A DNA stretch of 64,000 nucleotides from Homalodisca vitripennis (taxonomy: Eukaryota > Arthropoda > Insecta > Hemiptera > Cicadellidae), in contig NC_060214.1 of the NCBI RefSeq assembly GCF_021130785.1, forward strand, positions 46,685,001 through 46,749,000, written 5' to 3'. Positions 13,321-26,387 of the stretch are shown in pieces. The notes below the pieces were generated by a model. It was not told the origin of the DNA. It saw only the letters and a list, made by a program, of their open reading frames with translations, and searched no databases. Each line of letters begins with the position of its first letter. Position 1 is the first letter of the stretch. A program made the position numbers and the translations under genes.

Positions 13321-14424
13321 TTGGCCGCTACAACTCAAAAATCATTTTCTGAAAAACCAACAATCTTGAATTGTTGCATTACGATTCAATTCCATGTAAG
13401 AAATATGATGATGGTGCGTGCCTGTCATGGGATATGTCAGAGCTTTTTTGAACATTATTACAATCGTCTCATGAATAACTAAATAATGAAAACTAGAAAA
13501 TATAAATAAGTTATTACACAAACTAAGTCCAAACATATGAATCTTTCACACATTAGAAAGAAAATAATGATGTATCATCCCTGTTAATATGTGCTAGATT
13601 GTTCGAAAAATATTTTATCTGTGGGATTAACATTTCATTTCTACAGTGACAGCAATGAATTCTACATTTACAAATATGTATCTCCATCCATGGGATTTGA
13701 CTAAAAGTCACTAAAGCATATCACTGAGTATTTTATTATAAACTTCTATTTTGTTTTTCAGGTGAATGTAAACAGTTACTGCACTCCTATCTTGTTACAA
13801 GCAATATTAAATAAATAAGTTACTATTTTCCTAACCGTATGTGATTGTTACGGAAAGTAGAATAGATCTTTTTGTTAATAAATTTACAGGTAGAATAGGA
13901 TAGAAATATTTATTTTTAGCAAGAATTAGGGTTTTGTTAATTTTTCCTTTTTATTTCAAAAAGGCACGTATGATTTAGACAAAGTTGTAGCAATATCTTG
14001 AATAGGTGACGTAACACTAGTTACTTTAGCTATTTATGCTGTACCGATACATTGGGGTTGGATACCGCTGATGTCGTAGTAATGAAGACTCGATTTGCTA
14101 AGCTTACTTATATGTTCTATTGTGGTAAAAAAACATAACACCACCACTTCTAGATGTTAAAAAAATGTATTGCCACGTTGCTGCTAATTATATTGATAAT
14201 GAACTAAATGATAACATAGGTAGGGGCCTAATGGTTTCAATGTTCTACGGAAATTTTGTATACGAACTTAGCAATTGTTTAAAACTTTAAAATTGACTTA
14301 CCCTCCGTTGATTTCGACTCACATGCACGGACGATACCATCTTGGCTTGAAATTGCAACTGTAGTGGGAACGTGAAGATTTTTAAACTGGAAGTCCAAAA
14401 CATGAATGCTGAATGCAATCGAAG
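13321..14424. other. No gene recognised
   Basis: AT-rich DNA. Short open frames such as 13342-13536 have no motif support. Confidence 0.5.
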
Positions 14425-15450
14425 CATTCCTGCAATGAATGTGAAACAGGCGGAAATTTATTGTCATCTTCCAGATGTTATTAGGGGAAGACGCGATGAT
14501 TATAAGACTGTTGAGAAAGTGGGTTAGAATGTTCAATGGTGGTCGAACAATTGTGCGTGAAGAGCATCTGTGATAAACATCGACCTTCTCTCGCCATTGA
14601 TTATCTGGTAAGATGAGAGCAGTTGACCAAGGGAATCAAAAAATCCATGGGAAAAGACGTTTCACTATGACGACGCTATCTGACGATTTCCAACAGATTT
14701 CACGCACTCTTTTGTACGAAACTGTTAATGACCGCTTGCCTTATCACAGGCTGTAATCCCGATGGGTTCCAAAAATGTTCACTGACGTGCACAAAACCAA
14801 GAAACTTGGAAAATCTTTAACTTTTCTCACACGGTACAGTGATGATGGTGAGGATTTCCTTAAGCAAAATTGTGACAGATGATGAAACTTCGTTGTCGTC
14901 ATGTTACAACAGAATCCAAACATGAGTCAATAGAGAGGCGAAATACGCAATCCCCGAAGAAACCTAAATTTAAAACGATAATGTCTGCAATAAAACCTGT
15001 GCACTGTCTTTTGGGATCGACAAGATGTTTGCTGATTTATCTTCTCCCATAAGCTGAAACCATAATTGCGGCAAGGTATTGAGAAACCTTAAGGAAACGA
15101 ATGCGGGCAATTGAAAACAAACGGAATGCTCAGTTACGGAATTGTGTTTCTTAATGGCAATAATCGGCCCCATACCTCTGGCAACACTTAAATATTAGGT
15201 CAACAATGTCGTTGGAAGCAGTTCGATTAATAGCCCTACAGCCCGGACTTTGCACTGTCTGACTACCACTTTTTCGTGCACATAAAGCGCAAAGTAGGGG
15301 CCATCACTTTTAAATCGACGATTAAGTGAAAACTGCTGTGGAACCACAGCTACATTCGTTGGCGGGAACCTTCTACGAAGAGGGCATAGATTAATTTATC
15401 ACTCGTTACAAGTGCTTGAATATCGGAGGAAACTATGTCAAAAATAATTT
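14425..15450 (+). pseudogene. Mariner-type transposase, heavily decayed
   Basis: Reading the plus strand with repeated frame changes recovers the whole course of a mariner transposase. In order: an N-terminal helix-turn-helix region (AEIYCHLPDV near 14450); the linker (RRFTMTTLSDDFQQISRTL near 14660-14720); WVPKMFTDVHKTKKLGKSL near 14765-14820; LTRYSDDGEDFL then IVTDDETS (first catalytic Asp, near 14875); the second-Asp region as GNNRPHTS near 15155, where the expected Asp is Asn; and the C-terminal CLNIGGNYV near 15415. The third catalytic region near 15250 is barely readable (DYHFFVH). More than ten stops and frameshifts make it inactive. Terminal repeats were not found, so element ends are unknown. 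Confidence 0.8.
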
Positions 15451-18400
15451 AAGGTTTAGGCTTCCATGTATAAACAAAATTGAGTTGAAAAAAGATAACA
15501 CTTTTTTAATGGTGCTTATTTTCTTAATACACGTGGTATATTAACTTTAACGTAACATCCTTACTTGTGCACCCTTAATGTTATGAATAATAATACCCAT
15601 TAAAACAGAGACACTCCTTTCGGCGTATAGAACGAAATACATGTTGTTATTAGTCGGTTTGATGTAATTTAAAGTCAACACAGATATACGTACTTTGTAA
15701 GATGGGTAAAACTTCATTGCTTCATTGTACCACGGTGTTTCCTACAACAAGTGAGTGTCTAATATGAACTAAACTCTTCCAAGACTTAACAGAGTTTGCC
15801 TACATACATAATACCCGCCAGCAGCAATTCGATCCTGGGCAAAGCTATGACAGGACTTCTGCATAGCCACGTGTGCCCGGTAAATTTTTGCGTGGTGCGT
15901 ATTACGATTCTGCAATACAGGAATGATGCTTAGTCATCCTTGTTTATTAACCATAGTGGTTTTTACCAGGTATGAAAATCAACTGTTGCCGTTATCAGTA
16001 AAGCTATTACAGTCAAACTTGCTTATATGTATAAAATGATCGGCTGGATGTAAAATACACGCACTCAAAGTCTTTAACTCATGGATATGTTAATATTCCC
16101 AGTACACAGAGTGTTTCAAAACGTACCCAACAAACTCGTTGCCATACACAAGTCTATGGAAAAAGTGAACTATTTGACTTCAGGATTAGCATAAACAGAT
16201 TTTAAATTGAATACATTTTTCATTTTATTTGTTAGAAAATACTCACAAAAATATATAAGAATATTTTTCCGCAGATAGGGAGGGGGGTAAAGATATATAC
16301 TACTAACAATTTACCTCTTTTTGTTTACATTCCTACTGTCTGTATTTAATATTCATAAAAAATAATAACTTGGCAAAAAACCAACAAAAGTTTAACCACA
16401 CCCTGGAACTAGAACCACACCAGACCCTTAATCTAGACATAACGAAAGACCTATGACATGTTTAGGTCGAAATTACAATTTTAAATATACCCTTATATAT
16501 AACGCTTGATGTTATAATTTGTTTAAACTTAAATATTAAAAGAGAAGTAGTTTTACTAGAAAAGTAGGAAATTAGGAAATTTATAGACTGATCTAATTAC
16601 ACTTTGATCAGTGTTGAAATATGATAAAAACTTGACTTAATGCAAGTTTTGTCCAAATATAAAACCTTAACTTTCTTCAATTATAACATGAACTCTCCGG
16701 ATGTAAGTACAAAAAATTTATAATTTTCAATTTCAATTATCTATGGATATTGTACAAACACTTATTAGCCTATATAGATTTTTTTTACTATGGAAATTTT
16801 TAATCTGAAATCAATTATCTATTTGGTAAAACCGTGTTTAGAAAAAATATTGCCGAAGAATACGATATCATTTAGCAGAATATAAATATGAGGGAATAGC
16901 AATTGAATTTAAAATTCTGAGCGGTCTTCTTCGGATTCTGAGCTTTTTTAGTTTATAATTATTTCTCTATCCAATATTATTTGCGAAAGCAAATTTGTCA
17001 ATATACCTGTAAAGATAAAAAAAGACTAAACTTAAATATGTATAATCGAACCAAGCATTGTGTTTTACACAAATTTTTCAAAAACAATAAATTTAGCACA
17101 AATTTTTAAACCTATATTGTACTGTAAAATATTTGTCTTCCTAAAGAACATTCTTAGTTTTCGAAACTGAATTTCCGCTTGACTGCAAGTTAAATACAAA
17201 TTATTCATTACCATGCAAAACACTATGAAAATAAAATCATTAGGTTTGTCCGTATCCACAGCATAGGTTGTTATAGTTATTTGCCTTTAAAATACAAAAC
17301 CATTTCTACTATTAAAAGGAACTGACTATTTTATTATAAACGTGAATACATCCGTGATATGATGTCCCATGTTTTTTGGAGTGCTGAGATCTGTGAAAAA
17401 GCTACAAAAATAAGAAATTTATTGGTTGGTATTTCTTTAAACAAAAACTGTAATGTTTAATATATATATACTCATAACTATGAGTTATCAATAATTCATA
17501 AAATAATAATTAAAATAATTCATAAGATCTAAAATAGTTGATGTTATATTTTGTATACACAGTAACAAAATTGACATGACGTATATGAAATTAACTGTAT
17601 AGAATGTACGAAGAATAATTAACCAGTCTTTGATGCTATTTGAGTAGAAGAGTCCATTTATAAAGCTTTATTGGATTTCATTCAGTTAAAGTAGGTCAGT
17701 GTAATATGTTTTAGAATGTGATTGCAATCAATCACTAATAATCACAAGTTAAAGTTTTGCATGATTACATTATATCTGTTTACAAGTTTGGTTACTTTAT
17801 AATTTTTGGTTGCCATCATGGTCAGTAACCCACTTAATCAATATAAAAAAAAATTGGTATTAACGAGAGCCAAATCTCATGGTGATTCATACATTGTCAT
17901 CATCGAACTCAATGGTTAGTTCTTTATCAAAATACCTTTTGGATGGACAGACATATAAAAATAACAATTTTCCAATCCACCCAGCCCCATCAAGAGATTT
18001 TCTTTGCTAACACTCATCCGAAAACCGGTGGTCAATGATTCCAAATTTTGTGTGATATTTGTACTATATTTGTATTTGTACTCTTTTGAATCATGTTCTC
18101 CCCAACGTTATACTGGAGCAAATGACGCATCACAAAGTACCTCGTAGCTTGCTGAGGTTAACATCATTTTTTCATGTCTAGAACTATCATTTTATATTCT
18201 CTAGACATCCCGCGGGCAATGAGAAATTTAGATAATCATAGTAAAGAATTACATCCTTCCGTCACGGCGGACAGAAGGGGTTTTGTTATCCTACTGAGTT
18301 GAAGGACAGCCAAAATACATTGTTTGACCCTCAACCTATTCTATGTATAAATAAAGTTAAACGATAAACTTTACTCCTACAGTTTAAATATTACTCGATA

Positions 18401-21210
18401 TATATTGCCACATGATACTCGTTCATTCAGAGGATGGATTTCATATAATAAGTGGGAAAAGTATACAAGTGTGCATATTTTCATTTTTTACTCTATACTG
18501 CAAGATAAATCATAAAAAGATCACGAGTCAACTCATATACTTTGAGGGAATAAGGTTAGATGTGTTAATATGTCACATTTTTTAACCTCATATGATTATC
18601 GTTTGTTTCTGCTATATTGGTATCGCCATCATGATTACCCATGAGCATAAGAATAGCCACTGTGCTCAGTGAAATATCGTGGATTTAAATTAACCTTATT
18701 CAATGTTCGTAATATATTAGGAACTTTTCCTATTACTATTCCATTAAACTTCATAGAAAAGAATTGAATATGCAACATTTCAAGTGTACAAATATGTTTG
18801 TTCTATATATTCATGTGTACGGACAGACAGAATTTATATTTTTTCATTCCTAGAATGATAAACTTCGATAACTTACAGCCTTAAAAGAGTCATGGCCAAT
18901 TATTACTCATATTTAGATTAATAAGACTTTAAACGATAATTGTGACACTTTTTTTATGTTTTGTCTCAATTCAGTTTTTACTAGACACAACAGAACAAAA
19001 TCACAATAAAAAGACGTAGTTTTTCCGTAGTTATAAAACTGTTAATAGAAAGAAGCCCCACCGTAGTTAAAAGCGTAATGAGACCGGAAAGAGTGGAGTG
19101 CGAAAGAAATTACATGGTAATTGGCTACACCCAATATAGCATGTGTCAATAACGTGACAGAGATGCTATCAATTAGAAGGGGACCGTTCTATGAGCACTT
19201 TCAATGAACGCTACTTGAAGCTAAGTGTTGGTAATGGGTAAGCACCAATGAGAGTATGGGTTTCCCCCTCGTTAAACACCCTCCGAGCCACTGAATAGAG
19301 TCGCTCCGTTCCTCTCTGATCATTATTTGAGGAGAACGCAGTCACGGAATATTAATGACAGTATACATGCCGTTGCTTCAGTTTTTATTTGAAATGTAGC
19401 ATTCTTTAATACTACACGACAGGTAAAGGCGGCGAGTATTTCAATTTTATTAGTGTAAAACTTTCAACAGGTAGTTCTAATAACAGTTTATAAATGTACA
19501 ATAGTACCTCAGTTATATGTTTTTACTATCATCTATTAATAATAGGAATTTAATAATTTAATTTATTTTGCCTATTATTGTATCTGTTTGTTTGTATGCA
19601 TATATTGTAAATTTATCTGGCTGTCCGAGCGCTATCCTGAGAATGATCTGACCTATAAACTTGCAATTTTACGTAAAGCTAAATATCTATATAACCGACA
19701 GTGTGTTTGATGATGGTGTATGTCATTCAATGAAATTTTCCTGAGTTTTTTCATTGTTCCACTCATCACGGCATTGAGGATACTCCAGAACCAACAAATT
19801 TGTAAAGAAATTGATTAAAATGAAATTAAATTGTTTTTTTAGCTTTGTGTCGTATTAATCGAATAATACTAGTTACGTACTTGAAGACTTAAGTAGTAGT
19901 ACAGCTAGAGTTTAGAGCCTCAGTGAGGACTCTTACACAACACGTGGTGTGGTGTACTTCTAACTTGTACTGTCGATAGACGGGTACCGTTATGCGCTGC
20001 GTCCCGAAAACATTTCCTATGACCCATGGGTAAAACCCTCCTTTCAGCAATCGTATTGGCCCAAATAATTGAAGAACTACAATGAAAAAACAATCATTGT
20101 AACTAACATTTGTTATTAGAAAATTAAATTTTAATTAACTAAATATTATTGAAGTGATTGTAAATTAAATAATAAGAGAATACCAAATAATAGATAATAA
20201 TAGGACTTACCCTCGTTTTTCAGTTGTTATAGTGTTGTTTAACGTGTTTTTGAAAATAGCGTATTTTTCAATACTAATTTGCAAATCGAAATCGTGAGTT
20301 AAAGTCATTAAAAAGATTGCTGCGCCTTCATCTCAGCGGCTAGCACGTATACGCTGCACAGATAGCGTTTGTTTGTTGAAAGGGTAGTATTAGGGCTGCA
20401 CGAGCATAACTAAATTCCTCCAACTGTACATAATACTGTGGGGTGGTGGTACAGTTTCCTTATATGCGGAAAACCCGTTGTCTGTAATGAATTTAACTTT
20501 ACTGCTTAATATGCATTGTTTTTTTATATCTACATGTACACTATAGCAGATCACCACACTCTTGTCATATAACAAGCTTTGATTATGTGTATTATTATGT
20601 CAGACCTTCAAGTGCAATGTATTTATCCTCAGTTTGTTTTTACAATTTATTTATTTTGCAATTGACCCTCAAGGCCTTTAAAAATACTAAGGTACCACTC
20701 AAACAAATCCCATGAATATAAAAAAAAAAACAAAAAATTACATGATGTTGTAAATTTTGTTTTTAAAAATAACCACTAATAATTAAGCGTTATAAATAGA
20801 TAAATAATAATTTTCAATTCGTTAATATAAATTAAAAGTTTTCTCTGATTTACCTTTCATTTTAATGGAATACATTTATAAGAGTGTATAACAATGAATC
20901 TATTAATTGTACTTTAGCCACAACTATTTATCTTTTTGTGTAAGAATTATCAAACATTTATATTTTCAAATAAAATTTGGAGACTTTAGATTTGTGAATT
21001 TTTGAAATGTTAATAAAAATAAATTTCAATTAAGAAATTAAAGCGTACGGGTTAGAGTAAATTTGTTCACAACACGTCCTAATATATGCTAATGGTTTTT
21101 ACAACATATCACATATATATTCTTAATTAAAGTAAAATACCATTTTATATACTAAAAAAACGTTGAAATTTATAATTACACGATTAATAAAAAGTAATAA
21201 TGATTATATT
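15451..21210. other. AT-rich DNA with no recognised gene
   Basis: No open frame with motif support. A TA-flanked CACAGAGTGTTTCAAAACG at about 16103 resembles a mariner terminus but has no partner. A moderately GC-rich patch at about 19080-19330 holds no coherent frame. Confidence 0.5.
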
Positions 21211-21240
21211 CTTGAAGCTCTTGCCTTATTGGAAATGATA
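21211..21240 (-). repeat. 30-bp Penelope-like 5' end, inverted
   Basis: The reverse complement of these 30 bp is identical to 26357-26386, the first bases of the complete Penelope-like copy. The sequence sits directly against the outer end of segment H in the left arm but is absent at the equivalent place in the right arm (after 30933). Confidence 0.85.
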
Positions 21241-24106
21241 AAAACTCACCCTTTCTACTATAGATCTGCTACGTGTTTTGTAGTACTAGAAAAGATTATC
21301 TATAGAGTACTTTATTCGAAAGAAATAACATGCACAAAATGACAGTATCGCATAGTTAATGGTATAAATTACGTTTCAGTAAACTTTAAATAATATGATT
21401 ACTTGCCAAATCTGGTGGAGAAACTAGACAGAAAGAGCAGATTTATTCTTTTCATTTAATTAAATATGAACACAAAAGTTCATTTACATTTTCATAACAC
21501 ACTTATTTCATAATATTCAGGTTATTAGTTGTATAACAGACTATGTTGCTTCGCAATCTTTAAGATTATAAATGTTTATCGCTATAAAAAATGTTCCAGA
21601 ACATTCAGAGAAGGTTTATAAAGATATTTATCGTTTATGGTTTTCGAATTTTCAGACACGTTGTATTATTAAAAAGTGTGGCTTAAACAGTCGAAAGGAA
21701 GTGATCAAAAATGAATTATCCGCCATTACTAATAACATTATTAGCTCAATGTATTTTCTGCCACTAAACTAAAGCAGATGTAATGCTTTTTTCCATCTAA
21801 CTTTAAATACAACCAGTGAATAAACCGTATATATAATTTTTAAGCGTGTTTAGAGCTGTCATGTATATTTATTGCAGGTGAAAATAAATTGAAATTTAGA
21901 AAAATCGGCGAAATTCGCAGTTTTTTAATGTTTTGAGTTTTAGACATAGCTGCATTGTGAGTGGTTTCATGTTTCATGTATTTATATATAATTGTGTAAT
22001 ACGGTAAGTTTAATGATGTTACCGAGCTAATCATGGTCACTGACTTGCAAACTGTTATTCATATATTGTGATAGTTTTAAATTGAAAATCTAAATAATTT
22101 GATTTTTTTATTGGTTTATGTAGGGAGACAATTAGGGAAAGGTAGAGTATTTCTTTATAATGGTTGTAGGTGGCAGACGTATATAATGTACTTGATCGAG
22201 CATATACAATGTATTATCTTATTTTTGAAGAATAACTGATTTTAACATGTTCAATTTGAAATAAATTTTCTATCAAAATACGATGTTATAATAATATAGT
22301 ACATGCAGTTATGTGTTTAATAGTGTCAGCTAAGGAGACTCGATACAAAGTACAATGGATGAATTTGTAAGAAATCTATTATTTAAATTATTTGCCAAAT
22401 ACAAAAATATTGCCTCCAATCATGTGTCGTGAACTGAAATAAATTTAGGAAGAGAATTTTTACACACGAAACAATAATTACTAAGTTGATCATTATCCTT
22501 GAGGATAATTGTATTTATCTATGAAAAAAAGTAAGGAACAATATATCTGGTACACATATAGAAGATAAAATCAAATATGGATATACCAAATGAGCGATGA
22601 AACATGGAAGTGGATTTGATGACCCATGGGCTGGTGGGGCATTGCAGTTCGATAACTGTTGTGATAAGCAAATGTCGAGTCTGTGGGTCGTGTAATAGAA
22701 CGATACTCACTGTTATTTGGCAGTGATTGACCCTTGACCTTGGTAACAAGTCATGTCTCACTGATATCTCACATCACAATCTAATCGTGGAGTAGTTAAG
22801 GCTTGAATTGTAGACCTAGTAGACCTCAATACCATCCATGATATTTATCCTAACTCTCTTTTCATGATATGAATGTAAGTAAAACGTTGTTTATTGTCAC
22901 ACAGCTGAATTATTGTAAACATCAAAAACATAGTTCATAAGAACAATAAAAGAATCGAGAAAACAAACATTTAAATTCAGAAGATATTTAATTTATTTTT
23001 GTAGGAACAAATCGTCGCCAGACTTTCATTGTCTTGTTAATTCGTAAATTATTCCAAATCTAATTCAAGCATACACCAATTCATATTCAGACCGATGCTA
23101 ACATATTACAGAATGTTTCTCAAACCTTAACAATATTTCTAAAATATAATCATTATTAATTCAAACAAACTCTCCAATAACATAAAGTTTTTTATTTTTG
23201 TGAGGCCTTTCGTACTCAATGAGTACATCTTCGGACTCACACAACTGAATGAAAGTAATAATAACAATAGTAACATAAACAATTTTGTTACTAAATAAAA
23301 ACATATGTCATTAAAAATACAAAGAGGTAATATTCTATGACAGGCACAGTATGTTATATGTATATATAAAAATAAAGTTTATATTTAGTTAAATCAAATA
23401 AAGTAACGGTGAATTTTGAAAAGGTCCAGGTTCGTTGTTTACCAGATTATTTTGGTTCTTTTTTTATAAAAATTGTTTCATATGCATCAAGGAATTTTGT
23501 ATTTTGTACTTCTTTTAATAATTTTGCATTTGAAAAAGAGTGTCCAGTTTGATTTGAAGTGCATGTTTTGCCATGGCTGATCTTTCTTCCTGTTGGTATT
23601 TATAAACATGCCCTATGTTCCTTAGCTCTCTGTTTTAACTTTCTTTTTGTTTGGCCAATGTATTTTAATCGCAATTGTCACAATTAATTTGATAAATTCC
23701 AGATTTTTCTTCTTCATTAATTTTATTCTTGGGATTTCCTAATATATTCTTTTAATTTAATTTTGGAATTTGTAGATACATTAATATTGGCATGTTTCTT
23801 AAAACTTTTAGTAATATCTGTAGATAGATTGTTGTAGGAAACAGATATCCATTTTTCAGGTTCTTTACTTTTTGATTTGATATAAGGTTGTTCTAGAATT
23901 TCTTTCAATAATTTTCTTTTTCTTTTTTATCATATTGTCAATCATGTTAGTTTTGTAGCCATTAAATAAAGCAGTTTCCTTTATTTTCTTAACTTCTTTT
24001 TTATAATTTTCTGTTGATAATGGAGTATGTAAAAGCCGATGGATTAAATTGTGAAAAGCTGCTCTCTTTTTTGTGATGGGGGATGAAATGAATCAACTGG
24101 AATGAA
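21241..24106 (-). repeat. Left arm of a 2.8-kb inverted duplication
   Basis: This arm is the reverse complement of 28091-30933. From outside inwards it contains segment H (21241-23156, reversed), then the reversed 3' part of a Penelope-like element (23157-24106) with its GIY-YIG region and hammerhead-like hairpin. Identity is about 97-99% by eye with real substitutions. For example, near 22735 the arm gives TCAATCACTG against TCAAGCACTG, and near 22785 it differs at several positions from 29380-29400. The short frames 21840-22040 and 21572-21772 are mirrored in the other arm at 30138-30338 and 30406-30645. Confidence 0.9.
23199..23242 (-). ncRNA. Hammerhead-like hairpin in PLE 3' end (left arm)
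   Basis: This is the reversed copy of the motif described at 26268-26311: a TGTGAG/CTCACA outer stem, CCGAAGA core, GTACTC/GAGTAC inner stem and GAAA. It is present because the whole PLE 3' end is duplicated in inverse orientation. Confidence 0.6.
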
Positions 24107-24123
24107 ATCTTTCAATACACTTC

Positions 24124-26080
24124 TTGGAAAAAAACCCGAACACTAAAAGATTGCTTGAAAATAATTTTTCAAACCCTACGTTAGTTGAAAATTTATCATC
24201 ATGTACATTTTCAGTTGCAGCAGAGTTATCCATCTTGAATAAAGGTTTAAACTTTAGCATTAAACCATTTAATGAGCAGGAAGATGTATTTGTTGATGTT
24301 GAATCAAACATCAAATTCTTAAATAATGACCAAAGGAATGCTATTAGAAATGACGTAAATTCATCTTTTCTTAAAATTAAAACGAAACAATGTACAAAAA
24401 ATATTTCAAAACTACCTCAAGAATCATTTAGAAATAAAAATAATATAATAAATTCATTAAAAAGCAAAGAAGTTTTCTACCTAAAAGCAGATAAAAGTAA
24501 CACAATCGTTATCTTAGATAAAAGTGAATATTACTCAAGAGTTCAAAACATGCTTAAAGACCCTTATGAAGAATTCAAAAAGAATCCTTTAAATCAATAT
24601 ATTGCATCAGTTACAGCCTCATTAAAACACTGCAAGACAATCATATCCAAAGAAATTTTAAAAATCACTTACTGTATCAAACCCAGTCATCCCAAGATTG
24701 TACTGTCTTCCAAAAACACACAAACCTGGTAATAAAATGAGGCCCATAGTTTCGTGCATAAATTCTCCTTCTTATAAGATATCAAAATGGTTAGTGCAGG
24801 AGTTTCAACAATTTCAATTTTCCTCCCACTTTTCTCCATTAAAGATAGGTATGATTTTATAAACTCCACACGAGATTTTAAAGATCAATGAAGATGAATA
24901 TCTTGTATCGTTTGATATTGAATCACTATATCCAAACGTACCAATTAAAGATACTATCAAAATCATAGAAGACTGGCTGATTTCCTTAAATTTAGAAACA
25001 ACGATTGTTAACGAATACATTAATTTAGTAAATCTTAGTATGTCCCAAAATGTGTTTCAATTTCAAGAAAAATATTACAAAACAGTTTGATGGTACTGCC
25101 ATGGGGAAATCCACTTTCGTGTTTTATTGCAAACATATTTTTAAGTAAATTTGAAAACCCATGCAAAGGAAACAATGGATTATTTTTCCCAGAATCTGGA
25201 AGCGATATGTTGACAATATTTTTGCTGTTTTCGACAAGAAACAAAATCTTCAAAATTTTATCGATTCTCTCAACTCCTTTTATCCTTCTATCAAATTCAC
25301 TTGTGAAATAGAAAATGAAAATCAACTCCCATTTCTCGATTTATTAATCATGAAAAATACGAATGGCCATTTTGAATTCGATATATACAGAAAACCAACA
25401 CAAAAATGACAGATTCATTCCAGTTGATTCATTTCATCCCCCATCACAAAAAAGAGCAGCTTTTCACAATTTTAATCCATCGGCTTTTACATACTCCATT
25501 ATCAACAGAAAATTATAAAAAAGAAGTTAAGAAAATAAAGGAAACTGCTTTATTTAATGGCTACAAAACTAACATGATTGACAATATGATAAAAAAGAAA
25601 AAGAAAATTATTGAAAGAAATTCTAGAACAACCTTATATCAAATCAAAAGTAAAGAACCTGAAAAATGGATATCTGTTTCCTACAACAATCTATCTACAG
25701 ATATTACTAAAAGTTTTAAGAAACATGCCAATATTAATGTATCTACAAATTCCAAATTAAATTAAAGAATATATTAGGAAATCCCAAGAATAAAAATTAA
25801 TGAAGAAGAAAAATCTGGAATTTATCAAATTAATTGTGACAATTGCGATTTAAAATACATTGGCCAAACAAAAAGAAAGTTAAAACAGAGAGCTAAGGAA
25901 CATAGGGCATGTTTAAAATACCAACAGGAAGAAAGATCAGCCATGGCAAAACATGCACTTCAAACTGGACACTCTTTTTCAAATGCAAAATTATTAAAAG
26001 AAGTACAAAATACAAAATTCCTTGATGCATATGAAACAATTTTTATAAAAAAGAACCAAAATAATCTGGTAAACAACTAA
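24124..26080 (+). pseudogene. Penelope-like RT with GIY-YIG endonuclease (copy 1)
   Basis: The protein copies element RNA into DNA and nicks the target. In order: an N-terminal part with YLKADKSNTIVILDKSEY (24124-24732 frame); the LPKTHKPG motif of PLE RTs near 24715; SFDIESLYPNVP with the first catalytic Asp (about 24905-24950); the FDGTAMGNPLSCFIAN-type motif (about 25085-25130, read across a frameshift); RYVDNIF at 25203-25223, where the second Asp of the usual YVDD box is Asn; FEFDIYRKPTQK (about 25370-25407); and a C-terminal GIY-YIG nuclease, SGIYQINCDNCDLKYIGQT (25811-25867). The stop is TAA at 26078-26080. At least four frameshifts split it, and the N-terminus is missing. Confidence 0.9.
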
Positions 26081-26267
26081 CCTGGACTTTTCAAAATTCA
26101 CCGTTACTTTATTTGATTTAACTAAATATAAACTTTATTTTTATATATACATATATAACATACTGTGCTGTCATAGAATATTACCTCTTTGTATTTTTAA
26201 TGACATATGTTTTTATTTAGTACAAAATTGTTTATGTTACTATTGTTATTATTACTTTCATTCAGTT

Positions 26268-26311
26268 GTGTGAGTCCGAAGATGTACTCATTGAGTACGA
26301 AAGGCCTCACA
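26268..26311 (+). ncRNA. Hammerhead-like self-cleaving RNA motif (PLE copy 1)
   Basis: Outer stem TGTGAG (26269-26274) pairs with CTCACA (26306-26311). The core segment CCGAAGA (26276-26282) stands where hammerhead ribozymes have CUGANGA. Inner stem GTACTC (26284-26289) pairs with GAGTAC (26293-26298), followed by GAAA (26299-26302). Penelope-like elements are known to carry hammerhead ribozymes near their ends. The U-to-C change in the core (CCGA for CUGA) may weaken or abolish cleavage. Structure is seen; activity is not shown. Confidence 0.65.
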
Positions 26312-26387
26312 AAAATAAAAAACTTTATGTTATTGGAGAGTTTGTTTGAAATAATATATCATTTCCAATAAGGCAAGAGCTTCAAGA

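Larger units (their letters stand above)
24111..26350 (+). mobile_element. Penelope-like element, copy 1 (5'-truncated)
   Basis: This copy starts abruptly at a position matching 26784 of copy 2, where it joins the inverted left arm. It runs through RT and GIY-YIG to the 3' terminus TTTGTTTGAA at 26341-26350. Copy 2 begins immediately, so the two are head to tail. Such tandem and partly inverted arrangements are known for Penelope-like elements. The 3' region holds a hammerhead-like hairpin. Confidence 0.9.

Noticed and set aside
14279..14536. 85-codon minus-strand frame
   Set aside because: Antisense to the decayed mariner N-terminal region, with no motif of its own.
16103..16140. Possible mariner terminus
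   Set aside because: Only one end is seen and no partner repeat or transposase adjoins it.
21840..22040. Identical 66-residue frame present twice (also 30138-30338)
   Set aside because: It is duplicated only because it lies in the inverted arms; no motif and high AT content.
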